NCBI GenBank assembly: GCA_025506515.1
Contig: JACCIX010000687.1
Coordinates: forward strand, 1-64,000
Reading direction: 5' to 3'
Source of the DNA: Flaveria trinervia
Taxonomy: Eukaryota > Streptophyta > Magnoliopsida > Asterales > Asteraceae
DNA: 64,000 nucleotides
Part shown: one piece after another, positions 1-12,473 of the stretch
Layout: each line of letters starts with the position of its first letter
Position numbering within the stretch: the first letter of the stretch is position 1
Notes under the pieces: model-generated
What the model was told of the DNA's origin: nothing
Database searches by the model: none
What the model saw: only the letters and a program-made list of their open reading frames with translations
Translations under genes and position numbers: made by a program

Positions 1-735
1 TTAAGATGTCAACCTTAATGAAGATGAGAAAATGCATTTTATGTTTATATTTTCATAAGTTATATGTTTATTTAATTTTATTCTTAGTTATAACAATAAT
101 CTTGTGTTAATTATTGTTATAAGAAAACAAAACAAAATGTAAATATTGCCAGAAGATGTTATGCTAACTCAGGTTTCACAACTAACACAAGGCAGACTTT
201 ATTAGATCATGTTAAGTATTAGACTAGTTTTGTAATGAATTCATGTTCTAAATTTGCTATTTTGCTAATAAAATAAACAAATGATGAAGAAGTGGTACGT
301 GTTCTCAATCTTTCTGTTGTTAAAAACCTATGTTACAGTGGTGATTTAGTGTGACTTGGCGTAATTAGAGAAATAATGGTGGTTCTAGGTTGTGTGGCAG
401 CTATGGCAAGCACGATTGATAGTGCTCGGCTGTAATGGTGAGTCGGTAGACTTTTAACAAGTTTGTCGGCTAAGTGTTGGGTGGCACCGTGGCAGAGTCC
501 TTAGCTGAAAGCCTAATGCTTGCTTTCAAAACTTTCTATGATTTGAAGAAGCAGCATAGTGATTCCTAATAGGCACTCATATTAATATTACACTCAAACG
601 TGATGTTTCTGCAGTGCAAAGGTTAGATGTGGATGTTGTGGCCCAGGAGACATCATTGTTTGAGTATTTCTTCCATGATTTTCTTTCCTACTTTTTTCCA
701 TGTTGTGGCTAAGGAGACGGTTTTTGTTTTTACAA
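1..735. other. AT-rich noncoding DNA
   Basis: No ORF with recognisable protein similarity, no LTR end and no RNA gene is visible here. The stretch is AT-rich and does not match any other part of the window by eye. Confidence 0.5.
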
Positions 736-872
736 TTTTTTTCACGACACTCTTTTTTCTGTTTTTTTCACGACACCCTTTTTTCTGTTTTTTTCACGAC
801 ACCCTTTTTTCTGTTTTTTTCACGACACCCTTTTTTCTGTTTTTTTCACGACACCCTTTTTTCTGTCTTTAT
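736..872. repeat. 26-bp T-rich tandem repeat, five copies
   Basis: The motif CACGACACCC recurs at 743, 769, 795, 821 and 847, exactly 26 bases apart, separated by T-runs interrupted by CTG. The first copy has one base difference; the others are almost identical. ORFs crossing it encode only repetitive Phe-rich peptide and are not genes. Confidence 0.9.
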
Positions 873-1945
873 GTCCTCTAAACTCCCTCAGACCTTCTGT
901 CTGAGCACCATTCCCGTCCAAATATCCAATTGTTGCTATTGTTTATTTTCATTACCTTTTTTTTTCATATCAAAACTGTATAGAAATACATCTGCAGTGA
1001 AGGGTTCCCCCTCTTAAAGAATCATTTGGAAATGGATTGTGGCCAGTTAAGAACCTGATAGTGAATTAAGGAATTTGATTGTACGATGGACTTTTGTGTC
1101 ACACAAGTATAATGATTAATAAGTTGTAATAGGTGTCTTAGTTTTATTTATTATTTTTTTATAACATTACACTTGTGTCCCAAGCCCCAAGGTTTTGGTT
1201 TATATACTAGTATAGATAATATATAGAGTTAACTAGACATTTTGTAGGTTTGATCTCAAGTTTTTAGAATATACATCTTTATTCTTTGTTGTTCAGTCAT
1301 GCATGTATTAGTCTTATTTTCTGTCTAGAACTTCTGTAATCCTAAGAGCGCATGTAAAGCCCAATAAGCAGATCTATATCCATCATTTCATTTCCTCCTC
1401 TCAAATTCTCACCACACTCCAACTCTAGCTTCCTGACAATGCTTCCCTAACAATGGTTTTTAGGGTTCTTGTAAAGAGGCTAAGTGGTAGGGGACAGTGG
1501 ATGGTGAATGATGGTCTAACGGTCTTTGTTGAAATCGGCTAAGAATAAAGAAGACGAAGGGCTTCTTAGTTTTATGTTTTAGTGATTGCGTAGGTCAGCT
1601 AGTATGATTCTTTGTTGATCTAATGTGAATTTTATTAGTGAAGTCATTCACTTTATTTGACAAGAACAAAGATAAGAATTTTGGTTTTATTCTTTCTTCT
1701 CCAACTCTCTGCCTTCTTATGTTCTTCGCAACAAGACTCGTGGTCGTGGCATGATGTCTCTAAAGAGACACGTTTCAATGTTTCATAGTTTTAAGATTCC
1801 GTTTGCATTGAATTGTTTTTGAAAGTGTGATGAATCCCAACATAATGCTTGGATAAAAAAACAAGGTGATTAAAGTGTAGGGGGTAAATGAAAATTTGCA
1901 CCCAACACCAAGTTAATTGGTATATATACTAATTAACACGTGTAA
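873..1945. other. Noncoding DNA left of gypsy G1
   Basis: No coding similarity is seen. The region ends abruptly at about 1946, where sequence homologous to the interior of the G1 3' LTR begins. The normal G1 LTR start (TGTAACATCC) is absent from it, so it is flanking or replaced DNA. Confidence 0.5.
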
Positions 1946-3512
1946 TTTGATACACCTTCACACTCGTTTTAACATGAGGAACAAAAGCCTCATGATTATC
2001 GATGTTAACCAAATCGAATTAAGCTTCAATTTGGATTCACCTGATTCTAGGGTTCTTGAGAACGGTGAAACTCGTTGAATTGGCTTTATAACAAATTAAA
2101 ACCAACATTAACCATAGTTGCGGCCCTGGTCTATTGGTTATGTCACATGCCTCCCCTACATGAGTTCTTGGGTTCGAACCCGGGCAACCTCATGTATTTT
2201 TTTAAAGGCTATCGCCTCAAATCAAATTCTGAAATATTTCTAATAAATATAAAAATGGACTTTGTAAACTCTAAATATTTTAAAAAGCATCAATCATTTT
2301 TTGTATTGTTTTATAAAATTTTTTTAACAAACAAATAGTTTTAAAAAAATATTTTAATAAAGTTTATACTTGATTATTTTTATGAATTTAAAATAGTTAT
2401 TGGTTCAAACATTGCTTTTAAATTATTGTTTAAAACATGTTAATTACATTTGGTTATAAAACTTTATTTCAACTTTATATCTAAATTATTCAAATTATTG
2501 TTTTAAATTGTGGTTACTAAACTTTATTTAATCTTTATATAATATTCAAATTATTATAAATGTTATATTTTTATATATAACCTTCCATAAAATGTTGCAA
2601 ATTTCTTTGAGTTTAATTAATGTAATTGGTTCTATTTTGTTAAACATAATTATTAGACAAGCCCCAAATACCAAATTGAAACCCTAGTTTTCGTTTAACC
2701 ATTAAAATTATTATTAGACTTAAAATCTTGTAAATATACATTTTAGGTGCATTGTGAAGGACTATGTTGAAACGACAGTTATTATTCTATTTTAATCCTC
2801 AAATAAATACTTATTTGCTATGTGAGTATTTCTATACCCCCTTTTCACATTTTCACACTTTGGGTTAGAACATGTTACTTTATAATCATTGCACTTGTAA
2901 ACGTTTGATTCTTGTAAACTTATGACAATTTACTTTTATGTTGTGGTTAGTTGAATTTTGTAGCTACCATGTAATGTCAATATATGTACAATCATTAACT
3001 ATTGCTAGCCTGGCGATGTCATAGATCTATGGGCCTGACAAGCCTGGTTGGTTGACCATGTACACTTAGCTAATCGTATATACTTGTAAACGTTTGAGAC
3101 TTTTAAAAATCTGTCAAGGTTTGATTGCGCATTCTGTCTTACATCCTAGTTACTTTGCTCTCTAACTTACAATATGAATTGTCATCTTTTATATACTTAT
3201 GTATTGAAAACTATAGAAATCTCACCAATATTATGTTGACCTTTTATTTTATCATGTTTTAGAAAATGCTCAAGTATGATTACTACTCTTGAAAGCTTAT
3301 CACATCTAGGATTGGACCTAGAGAAATAAATGGATTGAATTTGTCACATTTAACTTTTATACTGATGTTATCTTTGTTTGAAACTTATGATTGTAATGTT
3401 ACCGTTGAAACTTATGATTAATATATTTGGATTTAATAATAGCGTTATGTGGTTGTGAACGATCTTAACTCTCACATCTCGACGTTTCCGCCGTCAAGGT
3501 TGGGGTGTGACA
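1946..3512 (+). repeat. G1 5' LTR, 5'-truncated
   Basis: From about 1946 this matches 11848-13440 almost base for base, including the terminal stretch ending GGGGTGTGACA. The 3' LTR is 2520 bp, whereas only about 1567 bp remain here, so roughly the first 925 bases are missing. The primer site follows directly. The (TA)n run in the 3' LTR near 12430 is not expanded here. Confidence 0.88.
2119..2200 (+). repeat. tRNA-like (SINE-type) pol III module inside the G1 5' LTR
   Basis: An A-box-like stretch (GGTCTATTGGTTA, 2128-2140) lies about 30 bases upstream of a perfect B box (GGGTTCGAACCC, 2170-2181). The B box sits in a T-arm-like hairpin, and a T-run follows. This matches the head of plant tRNA-derived SINEs. 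No cloverleaf with a proper anticodon stem can be drawn, so it is not a tRNA gene. The same module is in the 3' LTR at 12019-12100. Confidence 0.65.
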
Positions 3513-3515
3513 GAT

Positions 3516-3529
3516 TGGTATCAGAGCCC
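3516..3529 (+). other. G1 primer-binding site
   Basis: TGGTATCAGAGCCC begins four bases after the LTR end. It is the usual plant site complementary to the 3' end of initiator tRNA-Met and primes minus-strand DNA synthesis. Confidence 0.9.
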
Positions 3530-4190
3530 ATAACTATAGGGGTTTAGGTTATTAGAAATGGTGACCTAGACTATAGTTTATGCATGAAGCTTATAGAATA
3601 ATATTTTTATTCTTGTAAAAGTATATTGTTTTGCATGCTACATAATGATATGCCATACTTATGTGCAACTTGATGCCTTAGCATAGGATTGCCTTGTAAT
3701 TGTTAAAACATTGTTACTTGTGTCCCTAAACTTATCTTTGACTCTTTGACTCTCCCCGAACATGAAACCTTTTAATCTTATTCTTGACAACACATAGAAT
3801 ATGACTTGGATCTTTAGACTTTATGTCTAATCTATATAAATCTCATCAAGGTTTTGATTTCATGAACCTAAGGAATATTATATGACACATAGACACCTGT
3901 ATCCTGGATTTCCTGGCAAAAGCTTCGGGCTAAGGCAAGCATTTCACATAAATCCTATGGGACTAGTCATGCTTACCTGGGGATTTCTGGGATGAGTGAT
4001 AAACTATGGTCAATATACATAAGTTTCTATGGCAAATGGGTCAATTCACCTTGACGTGTCAACATTTTCAAATGGTAATGCGTTACCAAATGGAATCATT
4101 CCATGTACCTTACAACTCTTAGCTTATTCTTGTTTAAACTACCATCCTTTGTTATCCTCATTTCCGTAACTAATTCTTTTTGTATCTAGC
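3530..4190 (+). other. G1 untranslated leader
   Basis: This lies between the primer-binding site and the first gag codon. No coding similarity is visible. It probably carries packaging and translation signals of the genomic RNA, but I can identify none of them. Confidence 0.6.
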
Positions 4191-5412
4191 ATGTCTCGTC
4201 ATCATGGAAAGCGAGGAAGTTCCGACCGTAAGCTTGCAGCATTGATCGCCCGACAAATGGCTGATGTGCTCCCATCCATGGTTGCTGAACTTAATAACAC
4301 CCTAATGGCTAATGCAACAACAACACCAATGGGAACAATAGTGGTGCTCATGGAGAGAATAACAACAACCAACAAGGGAACACTCGTACTTTCACTTTCA
4401 AACACTTCAACTCATGCAAACCCACTAGTTTTAGTGAAAAGAAGGAGCCACCGGAATTCTCGAGTGGTTTGAAAGCATGGAGAACACGTTCATCGTTAGT
4501 GAGTGTCCTAACGAGTTCAAGGTTCGCTATGCTACAAGTGCCTTCAACAACGGGCACTCACATGGTGGAATAGTGAAAAGAGAAACCGTGGGACTGAGAT
4601 TGTTTTGGCGTTGCCCTGAGAGGAATTTAAGGATATCATGGTCCAAAATATTTGCACAAGGAGCGAGTTGCTAAGCTAGAGGTGGAATTTTGGAACCTCA
4701 AACAAGATGGTGGAAATCACCTGGCTTATTCCACCTGGCATCATGAGTTGAGTATGCTTCAACCACACATGGTGGACACCGTGCCCCGTAATATAAGAAA
4801 TTTATCAAGGGGGTGCCACCTCAAATTCAAGATACCATGGTGGGTAGTAGGCCCACAACTTTGGAGGAGGCAATTACTATCACCGCGCAGCTCACTGAGA
4901 ATCATATTAGAGCTGGCACTATGTCGGCAAAGGGTTCCAAGTCTACTGCGAAGGTGACACCGAGGCAACAAAGGAGGTAAGGGCCGAGTCATATTCCCAA
5001 ACAAGAAGCGTAAGTTCACCCCGACACGCAACTACGCTGTGACCGTCCAAATGCTCCTAAAAAACAAATGGTGGTTGCAAATCAAGCCCCCATGGCTAAA
5101 GCTTATGCTGGTCCATATCCTATGTGTAACATGTGCAAGTACCATCACGCGAGCAAAATTCCTTGCCGAGTCTGTTTGTTGTGTGGAAAGTATGGGCACT
5201 TGGTGGCTACTTGTCTTCGTGCACCAAACAACACTGCAATGCTTACCAACCGAACCTGCTATAACTGTGGCGAGCCTGGTCATATTCGTCTGCAATGTTC
5301 TCGCAATGCGGGAACTGTGCCACCGGCTCGTGGAAGGGCTTTCAACATCAACGCCAACCAAGCACAAGCCAACAACGACGTGGTGAATAGTACGTCGTTG
5401 AACTCCTTTTAA
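4191..5412 (+). pseudogene. gag: G1 gag (capsid/nucleocapsid), frameshifted
   Basis: Gag forms the virus-like particle and binds genomic RNA. The start at 4191 (MSRHHGKR) follows the leader. The capsid region is spread over three frames (about 4191-4472, 4477-4674, 4652-4957) and shows the gypsy gag pattern FESMENTFIVSECPNEFKVRYAT. The nucleocapsid part (frame of 5068-5412) has two CCHC knuckles, CLLCGKYGHLVATC and CYNCGEPGHIRLQC. At least three frameshifts are needed to read it through, so it is a pseudogene. Protease follows within 70 bases. Confidence 0.85.
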
Positions 5413-5480
5413 ATTGTTTCTTGTCTTATAAAATTTCCTATATGTGTTCATCATACCAATAGGGTTATTACCGAATAGGT

Positions 5481-5954
5481 ATGTATCTGGTAAATAGTCA
5501 TTATGCATCTGTATTGTTTGATTCAGGTGCGGATAGGAGTTTCGTGTCCTTGGAATTCGAGCCTATACTTTCTAAACCGCGTGTTAATCTGGAAAGATCC
5601 TTCACGGTCGAAGTTGCCGATGGAAAATCTATTTTCGTTGATGTCGTAATATGCGATTGCACCTTGAGCCTTAGCGAACACGAGTTCTCCATCGACCTCA
5701 TTCCTATGCAACTAGGAAGCTTTGCTGCTATTATCGGCATGGATTGGTTAGCCAAACATCGTGCGGAAATTCTATGCTTCGAGAAGTGCATCCGAATTCC
5801 TTTACCGACTGGTGATACTTTGAAAGTCTTTGGGGAGAAATCATCCCACGGACTCAAACTTATGTCTTGCATCAAGGCTCGCAAGTGCTTAAGTAAAAAC
5901 TACATGGCTTTCATGGCATATGTAGTTAATACGAAAGCCAGGGTAAGGAACTAA
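5481..5954 (+). pseudogene. pol: G1 pol: aspartic protease domain
   Basis: Retroviral-type protease that would cleave Gag-Pol. The active-site motif LFDSGADRSFV is at about residues 12-22, and a second hydrophobic motif (AAIIGMDWLAKH) occurs near residue 90, as in plant gypsy proteases. The frame is open to 5954, where a stop separates it from reverse transcriptase about 15 bases on. In an intact element they would be one polyprotein. Confidence 0.88.
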
Positions 5955-5968
5955 AAGACATTCCTATT

Positions 5969-6830
5969 GTGCGGGACTTTCCCGAGGTTTTTCCCGAGGA
6001 TCTTAAGGGACTACCTCGCGTGCGAGAAGTTGAGTTCAAGATTAACTTAATTCCTAGTGCAAACCCTGTGGCTAAATCACCTTATCATCTTGCACCGTCT
6101 GAAATGCAAGAACTAGTTAGTCAACTTCAAGAGTTGACCGATAAGGGCTTCATTCGTCCTAGCTTTTCACCATGGGGTGCACCTGTGCTGTTTGTGAAGA
6201 AGAAAGATGGTTCATTTCGTATGTGCATCGACTATCGAGAACTCAACAAGCTTACCATAAAAAACCGATACCCTCTCCCTCGAATCGATTATCTTTTCGA
6301 TCAACTTCAAGGAGCAACTCAATTCTCAAAGATCGATCTACGTTCTGGGTATCATCAACTACGTGTTCACGATGATGACATTCCAAAGACCGATTTTCGT
6401 ACTCGATATGGACACTACGAGTTCATGGTTATGCCTTTTGGCTTGACCAATGCACCTGCCGTGTTCATGGATCTCATGAATCGAGTATGTAAACTGTATT
6501 TGGATAAGTTTGTGATCGTGTTCATTGATGACATTCTTATTTATTCCAAGACGGAAGTTGATCACCAGACGCACTTGCGATAAGTTCTCGAACTTTTGAA
6601 GAAGGAGCAATTGTATGCCAAGTTTCCAAGTGTGGCTAGAAGAAGTGCAATTCTTAGGGCATGTGGTGGATAGCCAAGGAATTCACGTTGATCCTGCTAA
6701 AATTGAAGCCATGAAGAATTGGTGTGTTCCCACAACCCTAACTGAGGTTCGTTATTTTCTGGGCTTAGCGGGATATTACCGTAGGTTCATAGCAAATTTT
6801 CGAAGATTGCTAAACCATTAACGGCGCTAA
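5969..6830 (+). pseudogene. pol: G1 pol: reverse transcriptase domain
   Basis: Copies RNA and DNA strands during retrotransposition. The frame from 5969 carries the fingers and palm motifs: GAPVLFVKKKDGSFRMCIDYR, KIDLRSGYHQLRV, MPFGLTNAPAVFM, and FIDDILIYSK in the position of the catalytic Y/F-x-DD box. A stop codon at 6581-6583 interrupts the thumb. The next frame (6615-6821) continues with FLGHVV and YYRRFI motifs, then shifts again. The catalytic aspartates are retained, but the protein is broken. Confidence 0.92.
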
Positions 6831-7463
6831 CCCAAAAGAATCGAATCTTTGAATGGGGACTTGAGCAAGAAAAGGCTTTCGAGATGTTGAAACGCAAGTT
6901 GTGTAACGCTCCTATTCTAACACTTCCCGACGGAAACGATGACTTTTACCGTGTATTGTGATGCTTCTAATCAAGGTCTTGGTTGTGTTCTCATGCAACG
7001 AGGCAAAGTCATAGCATACGCGTCGAGGCAATTGAAGGTTCATGAAGTGAATTACACAACCCACGATCTTGAACTTGGTGCTGTGGTTTTTGCTTTGAAG
7101 ATCTGGCGACATTATCTTTATGGGACACAATGCATAGTTTACACCGATCATAAGAGCCTCCAACACGTATTCAACCAAAAGGATCTCAACATGAGACAAA
7201 GACGATGGATTGAGTCGATTAACGACTACGGCTGTGACATTCGCTATCACCCTGGAAAGGTGAATGTTGTAGCCGACGCGCTGAGTCGCAAGGTCCACAA
7301 CAAGATTGTCTCTCTCCAAGAAATTCGAGATCGAAGGCAATGGTTTGATACGCTAGGAGAATTTGATACCGAGATTCATGTGGATGTCAACGAGGCTACT
7401 ATCATGCTTCAAAACATAAGGATCGATAGTGACCTCGAGTTATGCATTCGTGAGGCTCAATAA
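6831..7463 (+). pseudogene. pol: G1 pol: RNase H domain and tether
   Basis: Degrades the RNA strand of the RNA:DNA hybrid. The open frame 6939-7463 has VYCDASNQGLGCVL (first catalytic Asp), YASRQL, DLELGAVVFALKIWRHYL (Glu) and YTDHKSLQHVF (Asp), ending with NVVADALSRK. The connection to reverse transcriptase (6831-6938) is readable only after a frameshift. A stop at 7461 precedes integrase. Confidence 0.9.
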
Positions 7464-7499
7464 GCTGCATTAACCGCCGAAGGGAAGGATGAAGATTAG

Positions 7500-8599
7500 A
7501 TGTCTTACGTTCGGTCACAACTGGAGACAAAACCGAACGGCATGTGGTACTTCTTGAATAGACTTTGGATTCCGAATCGTGATAACCTTCGGCACTTCAT
7601 TATGAACGAAGCTCATCAAACCTGATATTCCATTCATCCTGGCTCCGATAAGATGTACATGGACCTGCGTGGTCAATATTGGTGGCCTGGAATGAAGAAA
7701 GATATCGCGTCTTATGTTTCCAAGTGTCTCATGTGTGCGAGAGTCAAAGCCGAGTATCAACGACCAAGTGGTTTACTTGAACAACCTGAAATCCCTATGT
7801 GGAAATGAGAACATATATCCATGGATTTCATAACCAAGTTACCTCGTACTCCTCGTGGTCATGATAGTATATGGGTGATTGTTGACCGTTTGATCAAGAC
7901 GGTACATTTCAACCAATACGAGACACGTACAAAGTTTCAAGACTGGCTCCCATCTACATTGACGAAATTGTGAGTCGTCATGGCGTGCCGTTACACATCA
8001 TATCCGACCGGGACGCTCATTTCACTTCGCACTTTTGTTCGTCTATGCAAGAACTCTTGGGTACTCAATTGGATTTGAGTACGGCTTACCATCCTCAAAC
8101 TGATGGTCAAACCGAACGAACAATCCAAACCATTGAGGATTTGCTACGACTATGTGTCCTTGACTTTGGTGGTGATTGGGATACACATTTACTGCTCACG
8201 GAATTTTCGTATAACAATAGTTATCACTCGGGTATCAAGATGGCACCATTTGAAGCCCTCTATGGTCGTAACTGCCGATCACCGATCTGCTGGACCGACA
8301 TTGGTGAGAACTTCATCACTGGTCCTGAACTTATACAGGAAACGACTGATAAAGTCTCCACCATCCACAAGAACCTTGAAGTTGCACAGAGTCGCCAAAA
8401 GAGTTATGCCAATAAGCGCCGTAAGCCGTTGGAGTTCCAAGTTGGCGATATGGTTCTTCTTAAGGTTTCACTGTGGAAAGGTGTTGTTCGCTTTGGAAAG
8501 AAGGGTAAACTGGCTCCAAGGTTTGTAGGACCTTTCAAAGTCCAGAAAAGGATTGGGAAAGTGGCTTATAGACTGGAACTACCTTTCGACCTTAGTGGA
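7500..8599 (+). pseudogene. pol: G1 pol: integrase domain
   Basis: Inserts the cDNA into the chromosome. The zinc-binding region is visible but has stops (H...H near 7590-7640, C..C in SKCLMCARV near 7720). In the core, the first Asp lies near 7820 (MDFITKLP), the second in IISDRDAHFTSHF (about 8000), and Glu in QTIEDLLRLC (about 8140). A further frameshift lies near 7950. The C-terminal GPF(K)V / YRLELP region follows and stops at 8599, where a solo LTR is inserted. The frame resumes at 10612. Confidence 0.9.
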
Positions 8600-10611
8600 T
8601 GTAAGGCCCCATTCCCAGAGATCTCACAGTTGTTCAACCACAGCATTTAATACATTATATATTATAAATATACAAACTCAAGCAGCGGAATTACTATAAC
8701 AAAAGCCATATATTTCTTTTTTAAAACACTATTGTTGTGCAATACACTATTGTTTGACTGATTACAAAAGAATTGTATAATTGCATTACAAAACAACAAC
8801 AATATGTAATACGAATGGATGTCAGTCTTTCCCTGCCGAGTAGCTTCACCCTCGTGCCATCCTCAGCAATAATTACCTGCCAACTGAAAATGTATAAAAG
8901 TCAGCGTTGCTGAGTGAGTTCTAGTTTTAAAAGTAATAAAATAATACTTTTTGTATGTTGTATAGGAAAAATACTCTTTCTGTGAAATACAACTCTTTAC
9001 TTTGTATGCGAGCACGCATTAACTATATGAACAAATACTGTTTGTTCTCTTTACTGTATGCCTTGTTTACTTTGTATTCTTTTATCTTTATCTTTCACTA
9101 TCTGTATGGACCAATGAGCAATACCCTAAACTGTATGCATGGTGAAAACTGGTGATGGGCCATCTATATCCCTCAAAAGGATTATGTTTACTGTATACAA
9201 GGCTGACCCAATCACCTATGGTACGCTGCAAAGGTCTGCCAATCTCAATTGACTGGCCCTGTGTGCATAATAGGGTAGCTAACCGCAGCACAGTTGAGCT
9301 AACGACAACATGGTCGTGTACCTCTTGTAAGCTTGCAAGACTTGTTAACATTTATTAATGTTCCTCTTCTCTTCTTTATTGCTCTTCCTCTTTATTATTA
9401 CAATATACTTTACGTTACGATAAAAACATACCACGTAATGTCACACACTATAAGTAATAATAATAGCAAAAATAATAAGGAACAATCATAAAACAATCAT
9501 AATCATGCATCAAACCCATCATAATAAACCCTAGTCAAACCTCGGTCAAAACCCTAAGAGCACAAACTCCCAAGAATTCTGTAATAAATTCTAAGTGTTG
9601 GGTGCTTAGACACTATTTGGGCACATGGGCCCTATTTAGGCGCTTCATCACTATACAGGCGCATCAGCTAACACTTAGCTGTTTAACACTTAGGCGCATG
9701 AACCATTCAGGCGCATGGACACTATTCAGGCGTATGACCCATTCGGTTGCATGGACACTTAGACGCATGGGTTTATTCAGGCGTATGGAAACTTAGGCGC
9801 ATGGGTATATTCAGACGCATGGGTACTATTGGAGCGTATGGCCCTACACTTAGTCGTCCGACTAATATTTCTAGGCGCATGGACTACTGTTCAGGCACAT
9901 GGGTTTCACTTAAATATTTCTAAGGCATTTCCAGGCGCATGGGCCTTACTTAGGCGCATGAACCTTCTGTTCAACATATTCTAGGATATTTCCAAACCCA
10001 AACATCAAGCCTAGTTGTTCTAAGCTTACCAAGGCTATTCTAAGCATAAAGAACTTATAAGCATCTAAGAAACATCATCAAACATGCATAATACATACGG
10101 GTAAACATACATAAACATTGTAAAATCGTTTTAATACATTTTCAGTCCCAAGAAGAGTTTAAAACAAGTAAAACCGGGCTCTAGAAACTCACTTGGTGCA
10201 ACTTGGGTGTTTCTTCCTTCTAACCCGCTTGCAAATAAGTCCAGACACCTAAAACACACCAAAACACACACACACACACACACAGATACACACACAAGCA
10301 TATAAGCACATAAGCATGTAACCGAGACAAAAACCCAACATGAACACTTAAAACTCCGAATTCATACTTGAATTCAATTCTCTTCTTTTCTTCTTCTTCA
10401 AAACCCGAGTTTCTCTGCTCTTTCCCTCTAAACCAATGAAAAATAGTGATGTGAAGTGAGGGTGGGCGGCCATGCCCACCTTTACACCAAATTTTGTACT
10501 TTTGTCCTTTTTACACATTTAACTCCTCAACTTGGGTTTATTGACATTTTCTTTCTTTATTCCTTAACTCTTATTCTTTCTTTTCTTTTTAAGAAATAAC
10601 TGGGTGTTACA
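8600..10611 (-). mobile_element. Solo gypsy LTR nested in G1 pol
   Basis: On + it runs from TGTAAGGCCCC to GGTGTTACA. The flanking 5-mers GTGGA (8595-8599) and CTGGA (10612-10616) match at four of five bases, as expected for an aged target-site duplication. Pol coding sequence is interrupted exactly here. Relative to G2, whose strand is set by its primer site, the LTR lies on -. It contains many GGCGCATGG-type repeats (about 9640-9990) and a TCAGCGTTGCTGA hairpin (about 8901). No internal region remains, so it is probably a product of LTR-LTR recombination. Confidence 0.82.
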
Positions 10612-10876
10612 CTGGAGTTCATCCTGTGTTCCATGTCTCAAATTTGAGAAAGTGTTTGGCTAACGAGAGTCTGCAGGTTCCACTGGAAGACATTCAGATC
10701 GACGAGTCATTACACTTTGTTGAGAAACCTATTGAAATTATGGATCGTATCATGAAGAAAACTAGAACCACAATACTCCAATTGTCAAGGTTCGTTGGAA
10801 GAATAAGTGTGGAGCTGAGTTCACTTGGGAGCGTGAGGACCACATGAAGGCAAAATACCCTTATTTGTTCGCTTAG
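10612..10876 (+). pseudogene. pol: G1 pol: C-terminal tail (probable type II chromodomain)
   Basis: This continues integrase after the nested LTR. FHVSNLRKCL opens the frame, then EDIQIDESLHFVEKPIEI. After a frameshift, VRW and FTWERED motifs lead to a stop at 10874-10876. In Tekay/Del-like chromoviruses this tail carries a divergent chromodomain thought to guide integration to heterochromatin. I infer that role from position and motif; the aromatic residues cannot be scored reliably here. Confidence 0.7.
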
Positions 10877-10908
10877 TTTATTCGTAATTTCGGAACAAAA
10901 TTCTTTTA

Positions 10909-10920
10909 AGTTGGGGAGAC
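10909..10920 (+). other. G1 polypurine tract
   Basis: The purine-rich AGTTGGGGAGAC lies directly before the 3' LTR start (TGTAACATCC). It would prime plus-strand DNA synthesis. Confidence 0.8.
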
Positions 10921-11125
10921 TGTAACATCCTGTATTTTTACGTTAATTAAAGTTAATGTTGTTTATTCTTGTTAGAACTAAATATGCCTATTATGAAATT
11001 TATGGTTTACTTATGCTTACTTGTTAGTTTGCCATTAATTTTTAATATAACACTTAATAATATAACTATTCAATAAAAAAATAATAATTATAATAACACT
11101 AATAATAATATCATTAATACTAATG

Positions 11126-11161
<36 letters not shown>

Positions 11162-12426
11162 GTAATAAGTTATAAGAGTAAACAATTCAAGAATTAAGTT
11201 TAGGGGGTTGTTTTGTTAACTTTGAAACTTTAAAAGAAAGATTTTTTAACATAAAATGATAAAATCAAAATCAAAGGGACCATATGTGTAAATTACAAAA
11301 TCCCAAACCAAACCTCCCCTTCACCCCGATTTTCCGGCGGAGCTCCGGCCAACCCCAAAACGCATTAAAAACCTTCAACTTTCGAACCGAATTGCTCCTA
11401 AACGCCTCGTGAACCTGAAACGAACTTGAATGAGCTTAATAATTATGATTAAACACCGGTTACAAACCCAAACAAAGGCATAACCGAAACCATTTAATCA
11501 TATAGCCATTCGAGCTTAAAACGATATTAATAACCTAATTAAACCAACATAAACAACCTTTTAACAAATATTCATCGTTCACAACTCTAAATTTCTCCTG
11601 AAAACACACAAACAAGTCGCTCCACACAACCACTCCATCGTGACCTGCACAACAATCAAAAACCACTTTCTGAACAATTTAAACTGAAATTGAGAGAGGG
11701 CTTTGCATCAAGAACAGCGTTCGAAGCTATCCATGAAGTTAATTTGATATTCATAAGCATTTGCACACGAATTGAGTTCAAACTCTGTCGCGGCTTGTTC
11801 TCATTTGTTCTTAACCTCATTTCAATACAAACCGAGTAAGATTGATACACCTTCACACTCGTTTTAACATGGGGAACAAAAGACCCATGATTATCGATTT
11901 TAACTGAATCGAATTAAGCTTCAATTGGATTCACCCAGTTCTGGGGTTCTTGAGAATGGGGGAAACTCGTTGAATTGAAATTATAACAAATTAAAACCAA
12001 CATTAACCACGACTACGACCCTGGTCTATTGGTTATGTCACATGCCTCCCCTACATGAGGTCCCGGGTTCGAACCCGGGCAACCTCATGTATTTTTTTTA
12101 AAGGCTTATAGCCTTAAATCAAATTCAGAAATATTTCTAATAAATATAAAAATGGATTTTGTAAACTCTGAATATTTTTAAAAGCATCAAATCATTTTCT
12201 GTATTGTTTTATAAAAAAATTTAACAAATAAATATTTTTTAAAATATTTTAATAAAGTTTATACTTGATTATTTTTATGAATTTAAAATAGATTTTGGTT
12301 CAAACATTGCTTTTTAAATTATTGTTTAAAACATGTTAATTACATTTGGTTATAAAACTTTATTTCAACTTTATATCTAAATTCTTCAATTATTGTTTTA
12401 AATTATGGTTACTAACTTTATTTAAT

Positions 12427-12473
<47 letters not shown>

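Noticed and set aside
627..1017. Phe-rich ORFs
   Set aside because: They arise from a T-rich tandem repeat in two frames.
1165..1210. Helitron 3' end near CTAGT
   Set aside because: A weak four-base stem and a CTAG are present, but the loop is long and no left end was found; too little evidence.
2119..2200. True tRNA gene
   Set aside because: A and B boxes are present, but no acceptor stem or anticodon arm can be formed; it lies in an LTR and is duplicated with it.
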